Source of the DNA: Rhabdornis inornatus
Taxonomy: Eukaryota > Chordata > Aves > Passeriformes > Rhabdornithidae
Assembly: GCA_013397075.1 (NCBI GenBank)
Contig: VWZS01009726.1
Span: 698,643-762,642, forward strand
DNA length: 64,000 nt
Direction of reading: 5' to 3'
Positions 50,421 through 60,570 of this stretch are shown here, piece by piece; positions within the stretch are counted from its first letter, which is position 1; every line of letters starts with the position of its first letter. Under the pieces are notes generated by a model. The model made no database searches. It had not been told where the DNA came from and worked only from the letters and a program-made list of their open reading frames with translations. The translations under genes were made by a program, and so were the position numbers.

Positions 50421-51453
50421 TCTATTGGTTTTGTGTGGCATGGGTTGGGTAGCAGAGTGGCTGCAGGTGCTGCTCTTTGAGCAGCTGCCAGAACTTTCTC
50501 CATGTCCAACAAAGCCAATGCCAGATGCATCCAGGATGGGCCCACTCCTGGCCATGGCTGAGTGCCAGGATCAGTGATGGCAGTAGCACCTCTGGGAAAG
50601 TGTATTTATAAAGAGGGAACAAAAACCACAGCACCTCTAGCCAGAGAGAGGAATGAGAATGTGTGAGAGCAACAGCTCTGCAGGTACTGAGGCCAGTGAA
50701 GGAGGTGAATGTCGAGGCAGCTGTGCCCCCACAGCCCCTGGAGGTCTGGGGGGAGCTGAGATCCACCTGCAGCCCCTGGAGGAGCCCACACCAGAGCAGG
50801 TGGGTGCCTGAAGGAGCCTGTGAGCCCATGGGAAGCCCTCCTGCAGGACCTGTGGCCTGTGTAGAGGAGCCCATGCTGGAGCAGGTTTGCTGGCAGGACT
50901 TGTGATCCCATGAGGACCCACAGTGGAGCAGCCTGCTCCTGAGGGACTGCACCCTGTGGAGGAGCCAGACTGGAACAGTTTCAGGAGAACTGCAGGCCAT
51001 GGCAAGTACTCACACTGGAGAAGTACATGGAGAACTGTCTCCCATGGGAGGGACACCTTGCTGGAGCAAGCAAAGAACAAAAGGAAGAAAAAGAAGTCGA
51101 GAAAATGTGTGATGAGCTGACCACAACCTCCACCCCTTGTTCCCCTGTATTGCTCAGGAGAAGACAGAGAAATAAAGAGTGGAGTTGAGCCTAAGAAGCA
51201 GAATGGAATAGGGAATTTTTTTTCTTTTAGATTTGTTTTTTCATTGTTATTCTCATTTCTCTACTCTCATCTTATTAAGCAATAAATTAATTTACCCAAA
51301 CTGCCCATGATGGTAGTTGATGAATGATTCTCTCCCTGTTCTTATCTCGACCCATGAACCTGCTGTTATTTCCTCTCCCCTGCCCAGCAGAGGAGGGGAA
51401 TGACAGCATGGCTTAGGTGGGCACCGGCAGCCAGCCAAGGTCAACCCACCACA
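50421..51453 (-). mobile_element. LTR, avian ERVL-like family, copy 3 (inverse orientation)
   Basis: On the minus strand it starts TGTGGTGGGTTGACC (51453) and ends near CACAAAACCAATAGA (50421), where the expected terminal CA is mutated. It is the family of the LTR at 14413-15283, about 160 bp longer. Over 50721-50888 versus 14965-15133 the two differ at one visible position, which suggests recent common origin of that part. I could not find a convincing target duplication. Frames such as minus 50422-51000 and 50637-51080 are repeat artefacts. Confidence 0.9.
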
Positions 51454-51654
51454 TGACTGATAGCACAGGGAATCACAGCTTACAGTTTTATTTCCCCACA
51501 ACATGCTAATTAGATATCATTATTAGTACAGTTTCTATGATGACCAGAGTCTCTAGATCTAACTGCTTTGCTGGGTACACTACAAACATCAAAGATATAT
51601 TTCCCTTTTCAAAGAATGTGAAACCCATCAATTTAATGCATAAAAGCTTCGCAG

Positions 51655-51965
51655 TAATTCAGACTAGAAGAGGTTTCAGGAGGTCATCTAGACCCCAAGA
51701 GCACCAAGGAGGGATCAACAATGCCAATATAATTCCTTACATTTGCTAAATCTATCCAATTAGTGGAATTTTGAAACCTCCTTAGGCAAGGTGGACTACT
51801 GATACAGTATTTATATTGATAAAATGTTCTTAACATCTATTCTATATCTTGCCTTCTACAACTTAATCCAAGTACTTCTTTTGCAGCCTAAAAGCAACAG
51901 AACAACAGACTGCTCCTGCCTCTCACACTTCAAATATATCTGCACAACTCAAGCCACACTCCCAT
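51655..51965 (-). mobile_element. Old CR1 LINE fragment
   Basis: On the plus strand, AGACTAGAAGAGGTTTCAGGAGGTCATCTAG then a degraded body (GAAACCTCCTTAGGCAAGG, TTCTACAACTTAATCCAAGTACTTCTT) follow the 3' region of an ancient CR1 subfamily in reverse. Much more diverged than the copies at 13 and 33 kb. Confidence 0.7.
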
Positions 51966-52030
51966 TTGCGAATGGTATGGTATTTACTTTCTGCACAGCA
52001 GGATGATGTTATTGACTCCTGTTCCTCTTT

Positions 52031-52495
52031 TGTAGTGTTAAACCCCTCACTTATACCTGTTTAGATCTGATGATTAAAATTATTAGAGACGTCCCTCTGG
52101 CCGAATTAAGGTGCAAATGAGACCATATTCTGAAGACAACAGTACAGCTTTTATTAAACAGTAAACGTGAGGGGGAGACAGAGAGAGAGTTTGGAGGGGG
52201 GAGAAGGAGGAGGTGGAGAGAGAAAGTAACAGAGAAACAGATTAAGTAGAAAAAAGTATCAGCACTCCATAGATTCCAACGATATCCCATTGGTCCTCTT
52301 CTTCTGGTCTTCTCAGTAGTTGCAGTCTTGTCGAGGTGATGACTGCAGACTGTATTCATCAAGAGGTGGAGGAAAAGAACCCAAAAACCACCAGGTCCAT
52401 GGGTTTTATATTATGCTGAGGCTATGTGGAAACGCCCCCTGTACCTCCCCTGGATGATGTAACACTGCATCAGGGGACATTTCATGAGTCTGACA
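52031..52495 (-). mobile_element. Solo LTR, 465 bp
   Basis: On the minus strand the element runs from TGTCAGACTC to AACACTACA. A TATA-like ATAATATAAAACCC lies near 52405-52420. An AATAAA signal lies in TTTAATAAAAGCTG near 52150-52160, followed by a short U5. The flanks TCTTT (52026-52030) and TCTTC (52496-52500) are a 5-bp duplication with one mismatch. No internal viral genes adjoin. The frame at minus 52051-52362 lies inside it. Family not recognised; boundaries inferred from ends and flanks. Confidence 0.78.
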
Positions 52496-53094
52496 TCTTC
52501 TAAAATGTTGCAGCTGTCTCTTACCATTGCAGTTGAATCAACCATGGCCCATTATAGCCCATCAGCCAAGATGAATACCTGCATCCTATAGGTGACTGTC
52601 CCGGTACTTTGGAGGGGACTTTTCACAGTAGAATCATTATGTAAGGGAGGACATTGGCATGACAATAAGGACTTATGCCCCCTCTCAAAATTTGTCTTTT
52701 ATCAGCCCCTTGCATTATCTGGAAACCCAGTTTGTAGCACCAAGCATGCACACCCTTCTGCACTCTGTGCATCACTAGCAAAGCACTCAGCCAATTGAGC
52801 TGTTAGGACCAATAGTCCAGTCTCTCATAGCACCTGCATGGTTTGAGTCATTAATCACTAGCAATCCACTCTCACAATACCAACCACCTTCCTGAACCCT
52901 TATTACCTCAGTCCTTTATTCGTGCTGTTGTGTATCTGTGTTTCAGAGCAGCACCTTAGTCTTATTTCTACTAAGCAAGTTTTTATTTATCAGGAATCAT
53001 ACAGCAATATAATATAAGAATAACTTTTTTCTCTTCTTCTTCTCCAATAAGCTGAATTCCCTCTCCTCACACCATTATCTAGTACAATGGTATA
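52496..53094. other. Unassigned DNA between the LTR and the convergent reading frame
   Basis: Short plus frame at 52592-52798 without motifs. It might be eroded Maverick sequence, but neither strand gives a block that I can align to a known gene. Confidence 0.4.
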
Positions 53095-53622
53095 ATGCTA
53101 TCCATGTCACTAACCACATACAGATTAGTTGCCACACCAAGGAGATTTCTGCCCCTTTGCTCAGACAGTGTCCCACTGACAACCAGTATGACAATGTTAA
53201 GGGAAGGGAATTACACTTACCCAAAGGCCTCTCCTGAACCTGGTGCAGCAGTAAACACAGCTCCTGTTAGTACAAAAGATGAATTCCTGAAGGCAGTGAC
53301 TTTGAGGTCACCTATACCTTACATAGCAGACTGGATTTACAAATTCAATAAGTCTCCTAACCTATCATCCATGGCTGAAAGTGCTCAACACATAATTCAT
53401 CACGTTCGCTCTTCAAGTTTTGCAGCAAATATCCAGCACAGCTGTTCAGACTCACACAGTTTTTCCCACTCTAGTCCAGGGTGCAAATTGTGTTACAGCT
53501 GGCAGTCATCTCAAGGAACAAGCTCTTCGGGATGCCTGCTTGCATTGGGGCAACTTCAGACAAATCCAGGATGGGTTTAATACATTATTTGGAGCAGCCA
53601 TGAACAAAAAGCAGCCTTATTA
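53095..53622 (+). pseudogene. Unidentified reading frame converging on the Maverick remnant
   Basis: A 161-codon plus-strand frame (53095-53580) overlaps a second frame (53420-53622) that ends in NTLFGAAMNKKQPY and a TAA. The second frame looks more protein-like over its last 50 codons (ALRDACLHWGNFRQIQDGF), so one frameshift near 53440 would extend a single older protein. The stop at 53620-53622 lies where the minus-strand Maverick frames end, a tail-to-tail arrangement typical of compact viral genomes. I do not recognise the protein. It may be a Maverick gene on the opposite strand, retroviral, or chance. Keep as unknown. Confidence 0.35.
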
Positions 53623-54040
53623 AAATAGATCTCCTTTTCTAGTGGTAGAACGGGCTATCTTCCTCTGTATTTCTTGTTTTTTTCCTAGTGTTCAGCAGAG
53701 TTTACTATTCTTCTGCCTGTTCTGGTGGCTAGAATACAAAGCATTACCCATCCTTTTTCTTTTAAGGGCTTGAGGAAGGACAGTCCTTCAGGGCTGTGAT
53801 GTGTCTCTCAACAACCCCAGAGACCTCCTGCTTTGCCAGACTTCAACTGGGCCACAACTGCTTGGGAGACACATCTGATCACATCTCTGGCCATGTTTTT
53901 AGTCATGCTTTTAACATGTGGCTTAATAATTCTCAAACTCTCTGAGAAAAATTATATAGCTTTTGAAAAGAGGCTGTAGAATACAGCTCCTAGTCCACTT
54001 GGGATGTTTAATAATTTATGACCAAGGACAGGTCCTTTAA
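53610..54040 (-). pseudogene. Possible small core-type gene of a Maverick, decayed
   Basis: Directly downstream of the penton-like gene on the same strand. One frame from 54020 reads LGAVFYSLFSKAI, then a stop, then HVKSMTKNMARDVIRCVSQA and LKSGKAGGLWG; a later frame has a basic run (TRTGRRI, KNKKYRGR). A Gly/hydrophobic start, an amphipathic middle and a basic tail recall the small pX/pVI-like virion proteins encoded by Mavericks and adenoviruses. No catalytic or family-defining motif is visible, so this rests on position and composition. At least two stops and one frameshift break it. Confidence 0.4.
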
Positions 54041-54117
54041 ATCATTTTGTTACTCCCTTTACTACTTATTCTTTACTATATGATGGCTCTGTTAAAACAC
54101 CAGAATCTTCCAGGTCA

Positions 54118-54843
54118 TCAGAAAAAATTCACAACCTCCTTTCCACTGTGAAATAAGACATGCTTGCTTTCATTTCTATTTATTTCAGTGCTTCCTCTAT
54201 CAAAATGAGGTTGGTTTACTGGCGCATATTGCAGTTTATAATGCATACTGTGTTGATGCAAAGAGCTCACTGTTATTGCCATTTTCCAGAACTCACCATA
54301 AGAATGGGACTAATAGATCTCAAACCAGCTGGTTTTCAACAATGTTTTGTGTAGAGGCAGACGGAGATGAAAACCTTCCACGCATGTCAGTGAAAAGGTA
54401 AACTGTCACTGGCAACCCCAGAAGAAGTTTCTAAAAACCATGCTAGCTTCCCAGCTGCATAAAAATATAAGAATTTTCATCCATTTTAAGCTTTGCTTTC
54501 CTAATTGCAGGACTGAAGACCAGATCCATAGCTGATCAACAGTTAAAGCTCTGTTGTTGGAAAGTTGTTGTTGGAGCTAGTAAGTGTTTATACATTCCAG
54601 CAATATGCATATGGATGAATAATGGATTTGCTGCAAAGAATAATGCCATGTCTTACCCAGCAGCACTATTAATATTATTCCAGCTGTCTGGGTATTGTAT
54701 TTCTGCTAACCTCACCTCCCACTGGCCTGATGGCTTCCAGGGGCTTTGAATAGCTGTTTGGTAAAGTTCAAACTGGTGTTTTGTGGGGATATTTTGGTGC
54801 GAGCTTTGTTGCGAAGCATGATGTGAAAACTGCGGTTTACCAT
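54118..54843 (-). pseudogene. Maverick/Polinton penton (minor capsid) gene, decayed
   Basis: A gene of about 242 codons, broken by frameshifts and stops, with conserved blocks in order. From ATG at 54843 one frame reads SFHIMLRNKARTKISPQNTS up to a stop at 54712-54714. A second frame (within 54871-54653) gives GQWEVRLAEIQYPDSWNNI, then a stop; then AGMYKHLLAP. Near 54350-54296 lies NIVENQLV..DLLVPFL, and the end (54235-54118) reads YAPVNQPHFDRG and HSGKEVVNFF. These are the hallmark blocks of the vertex (penton) capsid protein of Mavericks and adintoviruses, which makes the single-jelly-roll pentamers of the particle. Length fits the family. It starts 31 bases after the integrase stop. No functional product is possible. 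Confidence 0.88.
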
Positions 54844-54874
54844 CCTTCTTTTTGTCCCACTCTGGCTGCAACTG

Positions 54875-55890
54875 CTAAGCATCATGGAGTGGAGAGGCTT
54901 TTATCCAGTTGTTAAATTTCTAGGGCAAGCAACACCCCTTTACAAATAGCTGGTTCTTCCCTCATCTTTTTACTGCTAGAAACTTTTAAATTTTGCCCTC
55001 AGTAGTGTTCACTTTTTAAAGCTCATTGCAATAGAATGTCCCTTGATTCCTTGGTGACTGTACTCTATTAAGCAGAACATCTGACCCCTTCTCACAGTTT
55101 CAACTAATACCTGTGAACATCTGCTCATAACCACTGTCAGATCTTTCTTTTGTCCTAAACGTCCTCAAGATCTTCTTTTCTGAGTGGAGGTACATTTACT
55201 CTAATTTTTCACCAATTACAAAACAGAGTTTTCCAATTCCTTGCACAGCTTGGATGTTTCACACACATGTCTGATTCTGGCAGTAATGAAGAAGCTGTGG
55301 TTTTAGTCCTTTGTTATAAACTCCAATAACACACCAATGTAGCAAATGGTAACTGTGTGCTCTAAAACATCCCCATGTCTTGGTTTTGAGCATCCCCTTT
55401 AAGCAATCTCTGACAAAGGCATCTACATCATTACTAGTAACAAAGATGTGAAAATTATTTTAATTTAACAGCTTGTGTGAAGGCTGATTTAAGAACATCC
55501 ATTCCCTCCTTGGCCTGTAATTACTGAGGCAGGAAAAATGGTTTTAAAAGCTTCAGCTGCTTGAGAACCCAATCTGCCTTTCAGACACACAGTCCAGGCA
55601 CACTTGGATAATATGTTCACCACCATTAGAACGAGCTTAATGCTGTTATTATTGCACTTAGAACAGCCCACAAATACCTGTTACTTCTAAAGGACTTTTT
55701 CACTGACATGTCTATATTGTGAGTCTTGATTTACATGACATGAGACCACCATTTTATGTTCAGATAACAGGATTGCTTGTTTCAAAAAAGGGCCTTAAAC
55801 ACCCAAAGCTTCCCAGTTCTCCCAGTCTTCCAGCACAGAAAATGTCTTTTGACAGATGCTGCAGTCTATCAATACACTGCTACTACATGC
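54875..55890 (-). pseudogene. Maverick/Polinton integrase gene, decayed
   Basis: Minus-strand blocks match a Maverick retroviral-type (rve) integrase. N-terminal: RLGELGSFGCLRPFFE (about 55835-55780). Core start: NNSIKLVLMVVNILSKCAWT and AEAFKTIF (55671-55489). The block where the second catalytic Asp belongs reads VITGQGGNG, with Gly for Asp. After a frameshift come FHIFVTSNDVDAFV, KGMLKTKTWGCF and YN (55480-55300). The end has GTFYCNEL*KV and FVKGCCLP*KFNNWI (55050-54903), the chromodomain-like tail of these enzymes. The stop is TAG at 54875-54877. Several stops, frameshifts and lost catalytic residues mean it is dead. In intact elements this enzyme inserts the viral DNA into the host genome. 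The start is approximate. Confidence 0.92.
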
Positions 55891-55929
55891 ACACAGAAAA
55901 ACAAACATTAGGCAACATTTAAGTCATGT

Positions 55930-55951
55930 TCAATTAAACTTTATTAATTGA
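55930..55951. repeat. AT-rich stem-loop upstream of the integrase remnant
   Basis: TCAATTAA and TTAATTGA pair around the loop ACTTTAT. It lies just before the integrase start region. It may be chance in AT-rich DNA. Confidence 0.5.
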
Positions 55952-55960
55952 TTACTGGGG

Positions 55961-58900
55961 GGACGGTGACCTGTCTCCTATTGTCACCATTTCCTTTCTT
56001 TCAAAGATGGGTTTTCTGGCTGTTTTGCTTTTGTTAATCCTGTGGTTCTAACCAGAAATAAAAACAATTCACAGAAAAATTGTGTCTTTTGTGTATTCAG
56101 CCAGGATTGTGTTTTCACAAAGTGTTATGAACTCCACATCAACATAAGGATAAAGGAATACACGGAGCATAATCCCTGTCATTATATTACAAGTATGTGT
56201 TAGAACACTGAGATGTAGACAAGAGTAGTCTCACCTCCCCGTACACAAAATTTTGTTTTCATAATCCCAGCCCAACCATCTTCTCTTGAAAGCACATGGT
56301 CTTTTCAGGAAAACATTTTGGGATGCAGGTGCCACCTACAAACATGTTCCCATGAAGTTATTTTTTTGTTCTGGCCTTCAACTTTAGTAAGCGGTATTAA
56401 CTATATTTTCTAGAATAGGAGAAAGCTGCAGGATACCCCCAGGGTGACCTGGTTGTTTAGAAGGTAGAAGAAAGAGGGCCTCTTGGTCAGATTCACAGGT
56501 CTGGTCTGTTGCTTGGATGACCTGGTGGCAGCCTCCTGGACAGCTCCACAGGCTCACCCCTCTGCCCAATGCACATTCAGATGTTTTCATGTCCCCTCAC
56601 TCTGACATAGTCCCACGCCATTTAACTGTACCTTCCTTTTATTTTGCTTTCTTTCTACTAACATTAAAGTTTCACTTAATTTCATTATCTCTTACTAAAC
56701 ATTTTCGTACACACACTTTATAAATAAAATCCTCGTATAGCACAAAGACGTATAACTATGTATGAACATATATTTATACACTTCATACACTTTCACCTGT
56801 GTCTTTGTAAAGACACAAAAATGCATATAAGTGTGTGTATCCATGAGGGCCTTTGACGTACTTCTGTGGCAAAGGAAAAGGCAAGGTTTTCAGCAAGTGC
56901 AGGGGGTTCAGAGATCACATGGGGTATGGCCACAACCATGACAAAATGGTGACTCCTGAGGGCAAAGGGAGAACTTCCAAGGCCTCATGGATCTCATACA
57001 TTCCTAGGTGAAGTGGGCTGTATGGCTGGAACAGAGGGAAGGGCTTCTGGTGAGAGAGGTCAAGAGACTTTTGAGGGTCAGATCTTCCAGCAAGAGTTAG
57101 AGGAATGGAGCCTGCACCACCTGGCACCAAAGCTGTTCTTTAATTGAGACTAATGACATCTCCCTTGGTTGTAGCCTTATCTCATCCTCTCCCCATCTCT
57201 GTAAATCACAATAGAAATCTACACTGCTGCCACTCAGGCAAGGAAAGAAGACAGTGGTAGACATAAAATAACTAGGAAACAGTATATAATAATAATTAGG
57301 GAGTGAACTTACATATGAATACTATTTTAACATACAACAGTAGTAATTATGGGGAGTTTGGGGTAATTTGGCATTACTTAGGCTAAGCAGATATACAATT
57401 ATTAGGATACAGAAATTATACAAGGCACATGAGGTAGGGCTTTTCCTGAAATGCCGATTAGAAGACATAACTTGGGTGACAAATAGACAGGAAACAATTT
57501 TTCTGTCTCCCTTATATTAGGACAAAATAGTATGATCATACCCAATTACCTTATCCAGAAAAAAATCCTTTATATTGTTACTTAAAACAAAGAGACCACA
57601 CGAGGATTCTAACTTCAGATGCCTAGACTTTACCACTGAACCTGATTACTCAGTTGTTTAGTTAAACAAGGAAGTTTAGTTAACACTTCCATGTAAATAA
57701 ATAATTTATATATTCCTGTTTTGAAGACTAATTTTTATTCTTATAGAATACATATCTTCTTTCATACCTTTTTGTTCGTATTTACAAAATCATGATCCAC
57801 CTACCTTTCATACGGTAGGTAGAATTTGCCCTATAATCACTGAAGTGAATTGTTCTTTATTTTCTCTTTGCATCATGATTAAGTAAAAGCAACCTTTTGA
57901 AAGAAAAGCCTACTCTTTTTGGATTGGCTTTCTTGAACTCTCATGATTTACCAGCTAATGTTTAGGGGTGAAGAAACAGCAACAGAAGCAATCCAATTTT
58001 TGGATAAGGCTGAGAGCAGATGTAGATTTGGCTACAAGTCATCTTTGCTTTTCCAAAGACCATCTCCTCTTTCGTCCAAGAAAGAAGGGTCACACCATCC
58101 AGCAGCATCCAAAATGTGCTATTCATCAAACAGATGATCTGTTGTGAGTTCTAAGCCCTCCATTTTTTATATCATGATTGCTCCTGATTGTTCGTGCTCC
58201 AGTTAGAGGTCTGAAAGTTTTCAGAAATTACTGGTGCCAAGTTTATTGACTGTTTTTATGAACCAGTACATACTTGCTCACAGGGAATGTTATGTATCAC
58301 ATGTTCACCAGAAGTGGAAATGTGACAATTTAAAAGCACTGTTAATACAGAATGACTTTGCCCTGAGGGAACAATGAATTTGGAAAGAGAATTGCCATGC
58401 CAAAACCTCGGGTTACCTCAGGTTGTAAGGGGTTTGAAATTCAGAAGATTAGAAAATTTCTCAAGACAAGGAAAACTAATGATATCAGATGCAACAAATA
58501 CGCTGGATGAGATCTTTTCAGAGATCATTATCTGTAAATCTAGAGGGATCATAATGATAATCTAACCTATATACAATGGCAATAGGACTCAACCTAAATG
58601 CAATCCTGAACAGCAGAAATATTTTAACATATATTTTGAACATTCATTCTTTCTCATTTTTAATTAGCTAATTCAGAATGGAGCAGGAAAAGAGAACAAC
58701 TCTGCCTGCTTGGTCATACCTAGCTGCTGCTAGATATGAGGTACATGCACTAAAGGAAGGGTCAGGCAGAGCCACAGCCGCACTTGGCAGGTACATGCTG
58801 CAAGCAGGGGAATTACAGTGGCTTTACTGGAAGTTACAAAGGTTTAGGGCTGAAAAGTGGTTGTAAATATAGCCTGCTGGATATGAAAGTTTTTTAACAA

Positions 58901-60374
58901 GTAAGGTTTTAGAAGGATTAAAGTTCATCTTAAATAGAGCCATTAACAATCTGTATCTATCTATGATAGATAAAGCAAGGTCTCAGAGCAAGGTCATCAC
59001 TTCTTCAGTGAGACCAGGCAATATAAAAGACAGGAAGGCCAACAGTTAGAAAGCTTCCTTCTCTCATTATTTAGCTTGTAAAAAATCCTGCACCCTTGAC
59101 TTCATAATGTTTAATTAAATTGATCCACAGTGGTAACTTAGGGTGAGAGTGAGGACTGCAGAATAGGTACAGCTACAGCTGACCAATTAATAAATTATAT
59201 TAAAATAACGTGGGCTGGCTCTTCAAAACAATTAAGGTCAGCCTCAAGGTTGATCAACTAAGTTTAGCCTAACTGCCCATGCAGCCTAAGTACAGACTCA
59301 CATGACAGGAGATTTTTTAATTCAGAGCTAGGCTAAGGAGAAATGTGATAGCAATCAGATAGGAGTGGAGACCAAACAAGGCACCCCCTTAAACTGTAGG
59401 AGAACAGTCAGGAAAAGTTCAGCAAGAAAGTCTTTGTAAGTGAAGTTGTTAGAGCATTAGATTAGTCCAATTTATAAGTACAACCAAAAAATTAGGGTAT
59501 AGGCTGAGCTGCCCTTTGATCTTACCTTGTGAAGCAACCCTACAACCTCTCTGAAAGGCAGCTGTACCGAAGAAATAAATAGGAACAAAAGTGGTGCTGA
59601 AGCCACAGAAAACTGAGCTTTTCTGGGAGGAATAGAACTTTGAAAGAAGGGTATTACACAGCAAGATTTTCTGATGAAACTCTAAAAAAATGCCGCCTGA
59701 AGAATAAAAAGTGTATTGATATGTACATGTGGGTACATAAATACATACAAAATACAGAGTTCATAAATTTGAGTGTCTGGAAACACCAGAATATTAGTTT
59801 CAAACAAGACAAATGGAAGTGGTAGTAAGAGCAAAAGCATTTCTAGTGTTCTTTGAGTCTGTAATTAGCCTGTGTCTGATTCTGGAGAAGAAAACCAGCT
59901 GTGAGGATAGAGGTTTCAACTCAGATAGTGATACAGCTGAATGAAGTGGCTGAACTCCATTTGCTTCACTGCAATAAGGATTGTGTGGAAGTCAAACTTC
60001 CACAATCTCTAAATGAAGGCCAGAGCTTTCAAAAGCACAATTTGTCCCGTTTCTGATAGCTGAACTTTATCTGCTATGGGTGGCAATTGCAGATGGAGCC
60101 ATGAACACCTGACACCTTAAAAAGGTATATTTTGCTGAGCAACAAAAAACAATGATAATACAATGTAAACAGCTGAAAAACTCCTTTTTCTGTAAAATAA
60201 AGATGAAAATTCTGAGACTGAACTATCCTACTCAGCTCAGTCCACTGGAAAACTTGCCCTTTCAAAGCTCCACACCTTTGACATAAAAATTTAGTCTGGC
60301 AGATTTCCAGACCAATTTTAACAACAACAACAAAATGCTAGGATTACCTATCGTGTTTTTTTTTCTCCTTGCTG
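55961..60374. other. Unassigned AT-rich DNA
   Basis: No supportable gene. The segment 56880-57180 is less AT-rich, with a 71-codon minus frame (56915-57130), and resembles a repeat remnant I cannot name. Plus frames at 57943-58137, 58374-58565 and 58678-58866 have no motif. A small hairpin lies at 59979-60008. Confidence 0.45.
59979..60008. repeat. Small hairpin with a 2-base bulge
   Basis: GATTGTGTGGAAGT and ACTTCCACAATC pair around CAA, with two unpaired bases in the left arm. Short enough to be chance. Confidence 0.6.
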
Positions 60375-60570
60375 TCTTTACGCCAACTGCATTTCTCCAG
60401 GCTTTGTCTCCCTCCACGGTCTGCGTGCTCAGCGCCATGGTGGGGATTTAGGTTAGTCCTTGTGCGGGACTCTAACCCGGCTGCACTGTGTCACAGGAGA
60501 CTGACGAGCATCCACGCTGCAGACCTGCTGGGGATGCTCGGCGCTGCGAAACGCGCACATGGTAAATGGC
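60375..60570. promoter_or_regulatory. Weaker CpG cluster, possible promoter or exon
   Basis: About 14 CpG dinucleotides in 200 bases (e.g. GCTCGGCGCTGCGAAACGCG near 60536), against a background where CpG is rare. ACATGGTAAATG at its right edge could be read as a splice donor, but there is no supporting exon or protein similarity. No gene recognised. Confidence 0.4.

Larger units (their letters stand above)
53600..55960 (-). mobile_element. Maverick/Polinton (adintovirus-like) DNA-virus fossil
   Basis: Covers the decayed integrase, penton-like and possible core-type genes, all on the minus strand in tight succession. This class of large double-stranded DNA element combines viral capsid genes, a protein-primed DNA polymerase and an integrase. 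Only the integrase side is visible here. Polymerase, major capsid, packaging ATPase and protease blocks were looked for on both strands nearby and not seen, and no long terminal inverted repeat was found. The outer limits are where recognisable blocks end, so the true element may extend further. Confidence 0.85.

Noticed and set aside
50422..51080. 192- and 147-codon minus-strand frames
   Set aside because: Same LTR family in reverse; translation artefacts of the repeat.
53095..53580. Reading the plus frame as retroviral gag or env
   Set aside because: No zinc-knuckle, capsid or envelope motif, and the neighbouring LTR is on the opposite strand with no pol nearby. Left as unidentified.
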